Source: Pseudomonadota bacterium
GTDB lineage: Bacteria; Desulfobacterota; Desulfovibrionia; Desulfovibrionales; Desulfovibrionaceae
DNA length: 23,708 bases
Reading direction: 5' to 3'
NCBI GenBank assembly: GCA_023390395.1
Contig: JAEWCY010000040.1
Span: 1-23,708, forward strand
This document shows positions 13,666 through 22,151 of the stretch, in pieces. The position numbers and the translations under genes were made by a program. The notes under the pieces are model-generated. The model did not search any database. It was not told where the DNA came from and saw nothing but the letters and a program-made list of their open reading frames with translations. Position 1 is the stretch's first letter, and every line of letters starts with the position of its first letter.

Positions 13666-14067
13666 CGGGGCGCTGCCCCGGACCCCGCCGGGGGGGATGA
13701 TCCCCCCCGGTCCCCCCCGATGGGGGCGGATGGGAGAGCGGGCGGAAACGGTAGGCGGCGGGGCGTCGGTCGTTAGTGGTCTGGGAATTCGGCCGGGCGA
13801 CGCAGGCCGCAGAGCCGGCCAGCACCGCCCGGCCCAATTTCCCGACCACGGACGCCAGCGGCGAAGCGCCGCATTTTAAGATTGGGTCAGTAAAATTCCT
13901 TTAAATCTCGCCCCGAAGGGGCGACGGCCTGGGGGCGGAATTTCGCCCCCATCTTCGGTCCGCCCACGCCAACCGCGCCGGTGACCGCAGCCTTCCCCGC
14001 CCGACCACGCCGCCGAGGGGGTCCGGGGGGCATCATGCCCCCCGGTGGGGTTCGGGGCAAAGCCCCG
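13666..14067. repeat. Foldback intergenic element, copy B
   Basis: This fills most of the 457-bp gap between two convergent genes. Each end is a composite: a small hairpin (13666-13680; 14053-14067) beside an odd-length perfect 23-nt palindrome (13688-13710 around ATGAT; 14023-14045 around ATCAT), in inverted orientation. Inside are the core shared with copy A (13755-13800), a nested inverted repeat (13777-13799 with 13826-13848, 20 of 23), an AT-rich patch (about 13872-13908) and two more perfect hairpins (TCGCCCC/GGGGCGA with loop GAA, and TGGGGGCG/CGCCCCCA with loop GAATTT, about 13908-13952). The end hairpins lie 29 bp from one stop codon and 28 bp from the other, so they may terminate both genes. 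No credible coding frame. Confidence 0.75.
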
Positions 14068-14094
14068 ATTGATTCCCGCCGACCGACCTCGCCC

Positions 14095-16314
14095 CTAGCC
14101 GGCCGGCTCTTCGGCGGCGTCGGGGCCGGTGCCGAGTTCGTCGGTGACGGCGCGGCGTTTGATGGCGATGACGGATTCAAGGCGGCTGATGCGTTCGATG
14201 GTGCGGTAGAGGTGGCTGGAGTCGCGCACTTCGACGCGGAAGATGAGCTGGCTCGTGCCGTCGATATTGGAATGGATGGCCCCGGAGTCGATGTTGACGC
14301 CTTCCTCGGCGAGCACCTGGGAGATCTTGCCGAGCACGCCTTTCTGGTTCTTGGCCAGGATGGAAAGGCCCGCCGGGTAGGGTTGTTCCTTTTCGCCTTC
14401 CCAGTTGACCTGGATGAGGCGTTCGGATTCGAGGTTGGGGATGTTGGGGCAGTCGTGGGTGTGCACGACCACGCCGCGGCCGCGCGAGATGTAGCCGACG
14501 ATGGGATCGCCGGGCACGGGGTTGCAGCACTGGGCCAGGCGCACGAGCACGTTGTCCACGCCCTGGATGCGCACGCCCTCGCCGGGCTTGCCCTTGGCCG
14601 GGGCGGCGAGGCCTTCGGCCGGCGTGACGGGCTGTTCCACCTTGAGGTGGATGTCGCCCTCCTCGCCTTCCTTCTTGGGCAGCAGCCGGCCGATGATCTT
14701 TTTGGGCGTGATGCGGGAATAGCCAACGGCCGAGAGCACGTCCTCGACGCCGGGCAGGGAAAGTTCCCGGGCGACGCCCAGCATGGCCCCGTCCTTGATG
14801 GCCTTCTGGATGTTGACGCCGTCCTTGCGGCCCTGCTTTTCGAGCATTTCGCGGCCGAGGATGATGGAGCGGGCGCGTTCCTCGGTACGGATGAAGTGCT
14901 TGATGCGGGTGCGGGCCTTGGCGGTCTTGACGAACTTGAGCCAGTCCCGGTTGGGGCGGCGGTTCTTGTCGGTGATGATCTCGACGGTGTCGCCGTTTTT
15001 GAGCGGCGTTTCGAGGGGAATGATCCTGCCGTTGACCTTGGCCCCGGCGCAGTGCTCGCCGATGGCGGTATGGATGAGGAAGGCCAGGTCCACGGCCGTG
15101 GCTCCCTCGGGCAGCTCCTTGACCTCGCCCTTGGGCGTGAAGACGTAGACCTCGTCCTGGAAGAGGTCGAAACGCAGGTTGGCCACGAACTCGCGCGAGT
15201 CCTTGAGTTCGCGCTGCCAGTCCATGATCTGGCGCAGCCACGAGAAGCGCTCCACGTCCTTGGGGTTGAACTTGCCTTTTTCGCGCTCCTTGTACTTCCA
15301 GTGGGCGGCCACGCCCTCCTCGGCCAGCCTGTTCATCTCCACGGTGCGGATCTGGATCTCGATGCGCTCCCCGTCCGGGCCGACGACGGTGGTGTGCAGG
15401 CTCTGGTACATGTTGGCCTTGGGCATCGAGATGTAGTCCTTGAAGCGCCCCGGCACGGGTTTCCAGATGGAGTGGACGAGCCCCAGCGCGGAGTAGCATT
15501 CGCGGATGGTCTCGACGATGACCCGGAAGGCCACCAGGTCGTGGACCTGGTCGATGGTCAGGCCCTGGACGCGCATCTTGTTGAACACGCTCCACAAATG
15601 CTTGCGGCGGCCGAAGATGCGGGCGCGGATGTGGTTGGGGCGCAGGAGATCCTTGATCTGGGAGATGACCCGCTCGATGTAGGACTCGTCCAGGGTGTGG
15701 TGGCGATCGACGCCGGTCTTGATCTGGTTGTAGACGTCGGGCTTCAAGTACTTGAAGCTGAGGTCCTCGAGCTCGGTCTTGATGCGGTGCAGGCCCAGCC
15801 GGTTGGCCAGCGGAGCGTAGATGTCCATGGTTTCCTGGGCGATGCGCTGCTGCTTCTCGGGCTTCTGGAACTCCAGGGTGCGCATGTTGTGCAGCCTGTC
15901 GGCGAGCTTGACCAGGATGACCCGGATGTCGTTGGCCATGGCCAGGATCATCTTGCGGATGTTCTCGGCCTGGGCCTCCTCCTTGCTCTCGAAGGGGATG
16001 AGGCTGATCTTGGTCACGCCGTCGACGATGTCGGCCACTTCGTCGCCGAAAAGCTCCTCCACCTCGTCCACCGTGGCCTTGGTGTCCTCCACGGTGTCGT
16101 GGAGAAGCCCGGCCGCGACGCTGGCCGCGTCCAGGCGCATGTCGGCCAGGATACCCGCGACTTCCAGAGGATGGGACAGGTAGGGTTCGCCGGACAGGCG
16201 CACCTGACCGGCATGCGCCGCGGCGGAAAACACGTAGGCCTTGGTGAGGAGCGCCTGTTCCGCCTCGTTCATATAGACGGCGGTCTTGTCCAGGATTTCG
16301 TTTATGCGAATCAT
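14095..16314 (-). CDS. rsh: Bifunctional (p)ppGpp synthetase/hydrolase (RelA/SpoT homologue)
   Basis: This cytoplasmic enzyme makes and degrades the stringent-response alarmones ppGpp and pppGpp. The 739-residue product has the full long-RSH layout: HD hydrolase domain (His34, His48, and HDTVEDT at 72-78, all intact), synthetase domain (RIFGRRKHLWSVFNKM, GRFKDYISMPKANMYQSLH, EIQIRTVEMNRLAEEG), TGS domain (VYVFTPKGEVKELPEGATAV), a zinc-finger-like region (CCNPVPGDPIVGYISRGRG, HTHDCPNI) and a C-terminal ACT domain (KNQKGVLGKISQVLAEEGVN). The RFKD motif is the RxKD form seen in bifunctional enzymes, unlike the ExDD of RelA. It is the second gene after the peptide-binding lipoprotein, 45 bp apart. 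It is probably the main RSH of the cell. Confidence 0.96.
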   Translation of the reverse strand: MIRINEILDKTAVYMNEAEQALLTKAYVFSAAAHAGQVRLSGEPYLSHPLEVAGILADMRLDAASVAAGLLHDTVEDTKATVDEVEELFGDEVADIVDGVTKISLIPFESKEEAQAENIRKMILAMANDIRVILVKLADRLHNMRTLEFQKPEKQQRIAQETMDIYAPLANRLGLHRIKTELEDLSFKYLKPDVYNQIKTGVDRHHTLDESYIERVISQIKDLLRPNHIRARIFGRRKHLWSVFNKMRVQGLTIDQVHDLVAFRVIVETIRECYSALGLVHSIWKPVPGRFKDYISMPKANMYQSLHTTVVGPDGERIEIQIRTVEMNRLAEEGVAAHWKYKEREKGKFNPKDVERFSWLRQIMDWQRELKDSREFVANLRFDLFQDEVYVFTPKGEVKELPEGATAVDLAFLIHTAIGEHCAGAKVNGRIIPLETPLKNGDTVEIITDKNRRPNRDWLKFVKTAKARTRIKHFIRTEERARSIILGREMLEKQGRKDGVNIQKAIKDGAMLGVARELSLPGVEDVLSAVGYSRITPKKIIGRLLPKKEGEEGDIHLKVEQPVTPAEGLAAPAKGKPGEGVRIQGVDNVLVRLAQCCNPVPGDPIVGYISRGRGVVVHTHDCPNIPNLESERLIQVNWEGEKEQPYPAGLSILAKNQKGVLGKISQVLAEEGVNIDSGAIHSNIDGTSQLIFRVEVRDSSHLYRTIERISRLESVIAIKRRAVTDELGTGPDAAEEPAG

Positions 16315-16359
16315 GGCCGTCCCGGCCTCGTTGTCCGGGTGTTGAAAAATGGCGGGGGG

Positions 16360-18039
16360 TTACTTTTCGAGACGAAACGTCTGCCTGTCCCGCGGCACCC
16401 ACCATTGGGTGAAGTTGTAGGTGATGCCGGCCGGCGCCACGGCCACATCCTGGAAGCGCGACGAGAGGATGGGCAGGGAATAGGGCGCATAAAGGAACAG
16501 ATAGGGCTGTTCCTGGTGCAGGATCTCCTGGAAGGCGTCATAGATCTTCTTGCGCGCGGCCGTGTCCACGGTATGGCGGCCCTTGTCCAGCAGGGCGTCG
16601 GCCTGCGCGTTCTTGAAGCCCACGAAATTGAGTCCCCCGGGCACGGCGCGGCTGCTGTGCCACACGTCGTAGGCGTCCGGGTCCTGGGTGACGGTCCAGC
16701 CGAGAATGAGCGCGTCGAAATTGCCCTTGTCCACGAATTCCTTGATGAAGGATGCCCATTCCACGGTGCGGATGGCGACCTTGACCCCGATGGCCGCCAG
16801 TTGGCTCTGGATGATCGTGGCGGTCTTGACCCGCTGGTCGTTGCCCTGGTTGGTCAGGATGGTGAAGCTAAACGGCCGGCCCGAAGCGTCCTCCAGCACG
16901 CCGTCGCCGTTTCTGTCCTCCCAGCCGGCCTCGGCCAGAAGCTTTTTCGCCAGGGCCGGATCGTAGGCATAGTCCTTAATTTCGGTGTCGTACATCCAGG
17001 TGCCGGGCTTGTAGGGCCCGACCGTCGGCACGCCCAGGCCCAGCAGCGCGCCCTTGATCACGTCCTCTTTGTTGATGGCGTGGGCAAAGGCGCGGCGCAC
17101 GCGCACGTCGTTGAAAAACGGGCTTTTGAGGTTGTAGCCGAGGTAGGTGTAGGCAAAGGCGAGGTACTTGAACTTGCGCCAGTCGGCGTCCCACTTCCCG
17201 CCCTTGGTCTGGTAGAGGTACTGCTGGGGGGTCAGCCCCATCATGTCCACGCCCCCGGCCTTGAGCTCCAAAAACATGGTCGCGGTGTCCGGAATGATGC
17301 GGTAGATCACCTGGTCGATGTGCGCCCGGCCCTCGAAATAGTCCGGGTTGACGTCGAGCACCAGCCGGCGTCCCGGCTCCCAGGCGGCCAGCGTGTAGGG
17401 CCCCGCGCCCACGGGCTCCCGGGCGTATTTGGTGGTCATGAGGTCCTGCCCTTCGAGAATGTGCTTGGGCAGGATGGAGCTGGCCCAGGTCACGAGCGAC
17501 CGGGCGAAGGGCTCGGCGTAGCGCACCTCGAAGGAATACTTGCCGGTAACGGTGAAGCTCGTAACCGCCTTGAAATCCTCGGCATAGGCCGTGGGCGTTT
17601 TCGGGTCGATCATGAGCTTGTAGGTGAATTCCACGTCGTCGGCCGTCAGCTCCACGCCGTCGGTCCAGCGGATGCCGGGCCTGATCCAGAATTTCAGCAG
17701 CTTGCCGTCCTCTTCCACCTCATAGCGCTCGGCGGCGTAGCATTCGAGCTTGATGTCCTTGTCGTAGCGCAGAAGCGACACATAGAGCAGGTCGGCCACC
17801 TCGTGGGAGGCGGAATCGGAAGCCAGGGGGGGGATGAGGTTCGACGGCTCGCCGATGACGGCCATGACGATGCGGCCGCCATCCACCGGTTTTCCGGTAA
17901 CGGAAGCCGATTGGGACGGCGTTGCCGCCGTTTTTGCTGCGGTTTTCCCTTCTTTTGGCTGGTCGGCAGGACCGTTGCAGCCGGAAAGGACCAGCATCAG
18001 GAGGAAAAAAACGGAAAAAATGGCGCGCGCCACCCGCAT
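16360..18039 (-). CDS. Peptide-type ABC transporter substrate-binding lipoprotein (SBP family 5)
   Basis: The 559-residue protein is a family 5 extracellular binding protein (OppA/DppA type). It starts MRVARAIFSVFFLLMLVLSGC with lipobox LSGC, so it is lipid-anchored after cleavage. Family blocks include GGRIVMAVIGEPSNLIPPL, GIRWTDGVELTADDVEFTY, GAGPYTLAAWEPGRRLVL, NPDYFEGRAHIDQVIYRII and VRRAFAHAINKEDVIKGALLG (given in part). The ligand may be a peptide, nickel chelate or another small molecule; the sequence does not decide. The ATG at 18039 is preceded by AAGGAG at 5 nt; the frame upstream to 18297 lacks family sequence. No permease or ATPase gene adjoins it, so it is an orphan component or serves a transporter elsewhere. 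It precedes rsh by 45 bp. Confidence 0.9.
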   Translation of the reverse strand: MRVARAIFSVFFLLMLVLSGCNGPADQPKEGKTAAKTAATPSQSASVTGKPVDGGRIVMAVIGEPSNLIPPLASDSASHEVADLLYVSLLRYDKDIKLECYAAERYEVEEDGKLLKFWIRPGIRWTDGVELTADDVEFTYKLMIDPKTPTAYAEDFKAVTSFTVTGKYSFEVRYAEPFARSLVTWASSILPKHILEGQDLMTTKYAREPVGAGPYTLAAWEPGRRLVLDVNPDYFEGRAHIDQVIYRIIPDTATMFLELKAGGVDMMGLTPQQYLYQTKGGKWDADWRKFKYLAFAYTYLGYNLKSPFFNDVRVRRAFAHAINKEDVIKGALLGLGVPTVGPYKPGTWMYDTEIKDYAYDPALAKKLLAEAGWEDRNGDGVLEDASGRPFSFTILTNQGNDQRVKTATIIQSQLAAIGVKVAIRTVEWASFIKEFVDKGNFDALILGWTVTQDPDAYDVWHSSRAVPGGLNFVGFKNAQADALLDKGRHTVDTAARKKIYDAFQEILHQEQPYLFLYAPYSLPILSSRFQDVAVAPAGITYNFTQWWVPRDRQTFRLEK

Positions 18040-18321
18040 AGTTCTCCTTTTCGCTTGCATCATTCGCCCAAATCGACATATTGGAGCGGATGCGCAAGGC
18101 CTTGTGTCGTTATGCCATATACGGGGACAGTCCAAAATAAAAGCCCTTTTTCCCCGACGGCTGCCACGGCCACCGAGGGTGGGTCGGGCCAAGATATTTT
18201 CGTTCCTTATTGGTCTGAAATTCGTTATAGGGCGCGCCTGATCCCGTCCCGCCCGTAACCGTATCGTCACACGAGCGCGCCCGACGGGACAAGCCATGCC
18301 CCTGTAAGGAGTTTGAGGCCC
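18040..18321. other. Divergent intergenic region between the SBP gene and the SNF2 gene
   Basis: The 282 bp hold the start sites of both genes. It is locally AT-richer than the surroundings (AAAATAAAAG near 18135; GATATTTTCGTTCC near 18190; TTATAG at about 18225 as a possible plus-strand -10). GGGCGCGC (about 18230) can pair with GCGCGCCC (about 18273), while GTCCCG between them can pair with CGGGAC (about 18285); the two pairings exclude each other. No firm promoter could be placed. Confidence 0.3.
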
Positions 18322-21300
18322 ATGGCCCCTGGAAGCGAAGAAACAAAAATAAAATCACTGCTCTCGGAGTTCGTCCGGGAAACGATACCGGAATATATCC
18401 TGGACGGTTCCCACGCCATTGTCGCGGCTGACGGCATCCAGAAGCTCTCGATCAACAAACACGACCAGTATTGGGACGTGGAAGGACAGGTGCAGGGAGA
18501 CGATTTCCAGGTCTATGCCTCGGAAGTCTCGGTCAATCTCAAGGAAGGCACCATCAATTTCTTCTGCAACTGCCCGGATTCCTTTTCCGGCGTCTGCCGC
18601 CACGTCGGGGCCACGGCGCTGCAGTGCATCCGCAACCTGGACGCCGCCGAGGGCAACGCCGCGGAAAGCCCGGCCGCCCAGCGCAGTGAATGGCGCCAGA
18701 CCTTCCGCACCTATTTCTCCTCCGAACCCGAGCCCGAACCCGGCCGCCACTACCTCATCTTCCGGTTCCATCCCGAGCCGGGACGGCTGCAGGTGGCCTT
18801 TTTCCGCGCCCGCCAGAACAAGTCCGGCATCTCCCAGGTGCACACCGAGATCACCCTGGAGCAGATCATCAAGAACCCGGACTGGTCCGAGCTCTCGCCC
18901 ACCCTGCCCGTGGTCGCGGAGATGCTCCAGCACCACCTGGACTACGCCGGGCACCGGGTGGAGCTGCCGCCGGGCCTTCTGGCCTGGTTTTTCTGGGCCA
19001 TCGGCAAGGAATACTACCTCTACTGGCGCGACACCGAGCAGCCCGTGCGCATCGAGTCCAAGACCAAGCGCCTGCAGCTTGCGCCCAAGCTCGCCGACGA
19101 CGGCCTGTCCTTCGACATCCTGCTCGGCAGCCCCAGCAAGTCGCCCTTTTCCATCCTCGGCCAGGAAGTGTATTTCTACGGCCAGATGCCCATCTGGGTC
19201 TGTTGGAAAAACGCCTTCTACCCGGTGCAGACGGGGCTGCCGCCCCAGCTCGTTTCGGACATGGTGCAGCAGACGCCGTTTATCCCCACGGCCGACGTGT
19301 CGGAATTCCTGGACCGCGTCTGGACGCACCTGCCCATGACCGACCTCTACGGCCAGGAAGAGTTCCTGGTCAAAATGCAGCCGTTTTTCGTGCCGGCCAA
19401 CTACGATCCCAAGATCTTCCTGGACGAGGAAGGCAGCCTTCTGACCCTGCAGGTCCAGAACATCTACCAGACCGAGCACGGCGAGATCACGGTGCCGGGC
19501 CCAAACCCCGACCTCATGACCGCCTCCTACCTCTACGAGGGCCGATCCTATCTCATCGCCCGGGACTGCGACCACGAGCAGACGCTCATCAACATGCTGA
19601 CGGACATGCGCTTCCAGGCCAGAAACAACGCCAACTGGTTCCTGGAGACCGAGGAGGCCATCGTCTTCCTCCTCGACGCCTATCCCAAGCTGGTGGAGAA
19701 GTACCGGGTCTACGGCGAGAAGAACCTGACCCGCTACAAGGTGCGCCTGTCCACGCCCGTCATCGTGGCCGAGGTGGAGTCCAAGGAAGAGGAGAAGTGG
19801 TTCAACCTGGATCTGCAGGTGGCCTACGACGACCAGCGCGTGCCCATCGAGAAGATCTGGAAGGCCTGGACCCAGGGCAAGCGTTACGTCCAGCTGAAAG
19901 ACGGCTCCTACACCAGCCTGCCCGAATCCTGGCTGGAAAAGCTCGCGCACAAGCTGCGCGCGCTCGGCTACGACACGGACAAGCCGCCCCAGACGAAGTT
20001 CAAGCAGTTCGAGGCGCCGGTCCTGGACAAGATCCTGGAGGATCTGCCCGAGGCGCGCACGGACAGCTTCTGGAACAACCTGCGCCAGAAGATCCACAGC
20101 TTCCGCGAGATCGTGCAGGTGCGCCCGCCCCAGGGGCTGCACGCCGACCTGCGCCCCTACCAGGTCCAGGGGTTGTCCTACCTCAACTTCCTGCGCGACT
20201 ACGGTTTCGGCGGCATCCTGGCCGACGAGATGGGCCTGGGCAAGACGGTGCAGACGCTGTCGTTCATTCAGCACAACGTGGAGCGCGGGATCAAGGGTCC
20301 CAACCTCATCGTGGTGCCGACCTCGGTTTTGCCCAACTGGGAACGCGAGGCGATAAAGTTCGTGCCGGGCCTCAAGCAGCTGATCATCTACGGCGCGCGG
20401 CGCGAAAACATGTTCAAGAAGATCGGCGAGTCCGATCTGGTCATCACCACCTATGCGCTGCTGCGCCGGGACCTCGACGAGCTGCTCAAGCACGAGTTCG
20501 CCACCATCATCCTGGACGAGGCGCAAAACATCAAGAACCCCAACACGATCACGGCTCGTTCCGTGCGGCGGCTTTCCGGCAAGACCCGGCTTTGCCTGTC
20601 CGGCACGCCCATCGAGAACAACCTGTTCGAGCTGTGGTCGCTGTTCGAATTCCTCATGCCCGGGTTCCTCGGCGGCCAGAATGCCTTCCAGCGCGGCATC
20701 GTCAAGCCGATCAAGGACGGCGACGAGGAGACCCTCGACTATCTGCGCGGCCGGGTGCGGCCGTTCATCCTGCGGCGCACCAAGGCCGAGGTGGCCAAGG
20801 ATCTGCCGCCCAAGGTGGAAAACGTCTACTACTGCAACCTGCTCGACGAGCAGCTGGAGCTTTACGCCGCCCTGGCGAAAAAGCTCAAGGAGCAGGTGCT
20901 GGCCACGGTGGACGAGAAGGGCATGGCCAAGTCGCAGATGTCGATTCTCGACGCCCTGCTGAAGCTGCGGCAGATCTGCTGCCATCCGCGGCTTTTGAAG
21001 CTCGACCTGCCCGGGGTCAACACCAATCTGCCTTCGGGCAAGTTCGACGCGTTCAAGGATCTGATCACGGACTGCATCGAGGAAGGGCACAAGGTGCTGG
21101 TGTTCTCGCAGTTCGTGCAGATGCTGCACATCATCCGCTCCTGGATGACCATCGGCCAGATTCCGTTCGCCTATCTCGACGGGTCGAGCAAGGACCGTTT
21201 CGAGCAGGTGGACCGCTTCAACGACGATCCCGGCATCAAGGTGTTCCTCATCTCGCTCAAGGCCGGCGGCACGGGGCTCAACCTGACGAGCGCGGACTAC

Positions 21301-21540
21301 GTCATCCACTACGATCCGTGGTGGAACCCGGCCGTGGAGAACCAGGCCACGGACCGCACGCACCGCATCGGCCAGCTGCGCCAGGTGTTTTCCTACAAGA
21401 TGATCTGCCAGAACACGGTGGAGGAAAAAATCCTGAAGCTCCAGGAGCAGAAAAAGGACGTGGCCGAGGCCATCATCCCGGGCCAGGACGCGTTCAAGTC
21501 GCTGACGCGCACGGATCTGGAGTCGCTGTTCGAAGTATAG
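18322..21540 (+). CDS. SWIM zinc-finger SNF2/SWI2-family DNA-dependent ATPase
   Basis: The 1072-residue protein belongs to the bacterial SNF2 helicase-like ATPases. Near the N-terminus FFCNCPDSFSGVCRHVGA is a SWIM zinc finger (Cys82, Cys84, Cys92, His94). A long middle region (about 110-580) is specific to this subfamily. The motor starts near 610: GGILADEMGLGKTVQTLSF (Walker A, Lys641), DEAQ box at 732-735 (LDEAQNIKN), LCLSGTPIENNLFELWSLF, then the second lobe with VLVFSQFVQMLHIIRSWM, GGTGLNLTSADYVIHYDPWW and ATDRTHRIGQ (motif VI, 1009-1018). Such proteins translocate on duplex DNA and displace bound proteins; the bacterial role is unclear, possibly recycling stalled RNA polymerase as for RapA. 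The ATG at 18322 has GAGG close by and AAGGAG further up. It is a single-gene transcript ended by a strong terminator. Confidence 0.94.
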   Translation: MAPGSEETKIKSLLSEFVRETIPEYILDGSHAIVAADGIQKLSINKHDQYWDVEGQVQGDDFQVYASEVSVNLKEGTINFFCNCPDSFSGVCRHVGATALQCIRNLDAAEGNAAESPAAQRSEWRQTFRTYFSSEPEPEPGRHYLIFRFHPEPGRLQVAFFRARQNKSGISQVHTEITLEQIIKNPDWSELSPTLPVVAEMLQHHLDYAGHRVELPPGLLAWFFWAIGKEYYLYWRDTEQPVRIESKTKRLQLAPKLADDGLSFDILLGSPSKSPFSILGQEVYFYGQMPIWVCWKNAFYPVQTGLPPQLVSDMVQQTPFIPTADVSEFLDRVWTHLPMTDLYGQEEFLVKMQPFFVPANYDPKIFLDEEGSLLTLQVQNIYQTEHGEITVPGPNPDLMTASYLYEGRSYLIARDCDHEQTLINMLTDMRFQARNNANWFLETEEAIVFLLDAYPKLVEKYRVYGEKNLTRYKVRLSTPVIVAEVESKEEEKWFNLDLQVAYDDQRVPIEKIWKAWTQGKRYVQLKDGSYTSLPESWLEKLAHKLRALGYDTDKPPQTKFKQFEAPVLDKILEDLPEARTDSFWNNLRQKIHSFREIVQVRPPQGLHADLRPYQVQGLSYLNFLRDYGFGGILADEMGLGKTVQTLSFIQHNVERGIKGPNLIVVPTSVLPNWEREAIKFVPGLKQLIIYGARRENMFKKIGESDLVITTYALLRRDLDELLKHEFATIILDEAQNIKNPNTITARSVRRLSGKTRLCLSGTPIENNLFELWSLFEFLMPGFLGGQNAFQRGIVKPIKDGDEETLDYLRGRVRPFILRRTKAEVAKDLPPKVENVYYCNLLDEQLELYAALAKKLKEQVLATVDEKGMAKSQMSILDALLKLRQICCHPRLLKLDLPGVNTNLPSGKFDAFKDLITDCIEEGHKVLVFSQFVQMLHIIRSWMTIGQIPFAYLDGSSKDRFEQVDRFNDDPGIKVFLISLKAGGTGLNLTSADYVIHYDPWWNPAVENQATDRTHRIGQLRQVFSYKMICQNTVEEKILKLQEQKKDVAEAIIPGQDAFKSLTRTDLESLFEV

Positions 21541-21565
21541 GCCGCAGCGGCCTCGCCAAAAGAAG

Positions 21566-21590
21566 AAAAGGGGGCGTGCAGCCCCCTTTT
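21566..21590. terminator. Two-way rho-independent terminator
   Basis: A perfect 10-bp stem (AAAAGGGGGC 21566-21575 / GCCCCCTTTT 21581-21590) lies 25 bp past the SNF2 stop, ending in TTTT on the plus strand. On the minus strand the stem is followed by CTTCTTTT. It therefore serves the convergent STAS-like gene as well. Confidence 0.88.
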
Positions 21591-21634
21591 GCGTTGTGCA
21601 GGCGCGGATACGCGCGCGCCTTCCGCAAGCGCCC

Positions 21635-22015
21635 TTAGCTGCGCACGAAGGCCCAGGCCTCGGCCAGCGCGTTCACGTCGAAATAGCGCTCGTCCAGCCC
21701 CTTGTCCGGATCGCCGAACACGGCGCGGTCCAGCCGGACGAGAGATTCCATCATCCCGCTGTCCGCCACCACGGCGATATGGCGGATCTTGTCCAGTTTG
21801 GCGAAGCCGTACCGCGCGTCCGCCACGAACGCGCCCAGCTCGCTTTTGCCGAGCTCCAGCTTGTCGATGCGGCACAGCACATTGACGCGCGCGTGCCCTG
21901 CCGCGAGCACCGCCTCGAACGCCTGCGCAAACTGCGCGACATCCTCCCTGGTGTAGCCGCCGCTTATTTCCACCGCCAAAACGTCCCCTGCCGTGCCGTC
22001 GAGAATCCGAAACAT
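21635..22015 (-). CDS. SpoIIAA-like / STAS-fold protein
   Basis: The 126-residue protein looks like the SpoIIAA-like family (DUF3478), a small STAS/SEC14-type fold. It begins MFRILDGTAGDVLAVEISG, continues YTREDVAQFAQAFEAVLAAG, then VNVLCRIDKLELGKSELGA, IRHIAVVADSGMMESLVRL and ends ERYFDVNALAEAWAFVRS. In other bacteria such proteins are predicted lipid or small-ligand binders; no activity is established. The ATG at 22015 has GGAGG 8 nt upstream. The frame is open far upstream, but that part is a shadow of the SDR gene. It lies 136 bp after the SDR-like gene on the same strand and converges on the SNF2 gene. Confidence 0.78.
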   Translation of the reverse strand: MFRILDGTAGDVLAVEISGGYTREDVAQFAQAFEAVLAAGHARVNVLCRIDKLELGKSELGAFVADARYGFAKLDKIRHIAVVADSGMMESLVRLDRAVFGDPDKGLDERYFDVNALAEAWAFVRS

Positions 22016-22151
22016 GCGTGCGCCCTCCTGCAACAGGTTTGCCCTGCGCGCCCAAGCCTCCTTCTCCATCAGTTCCAGCCTTAGCCCAGGCAAGGGACCG
22101 GAGCAAGCCCGACGCCGCATCCGGCGAGCGCCTCCCCGGCCCCTGCCGCGC

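Noticed and set aside
10041..14045. CRISPR-like repetition of G-run/C-run palindromes
   Set aside because: Only two pairs, kilobases apart, with inverted orientation and no regular spacers or cas genes.
13887..14094. Coding continuation of rsh or a small gene in element B
   Set aside because: The rsh stop at 14095-14097 is well placed after the ACT domain and the following frames are Pro/Arg-rich repeat translation.
13981..18258. A 1425-codon open frame on the plus strand over rsh and the binding protein
   Set aside because: It is the shadow of two well-supported minus-strand genes in high-GC DNA and has low-complexity composition without any recognisable domain.
18355..21363. A 1002-codon open frame on the minus strand opposite the SNF2 gene
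   Set aside because: Antisense shadow of a clear SNF2 protein; composition follows the third-position GC of the real gene.
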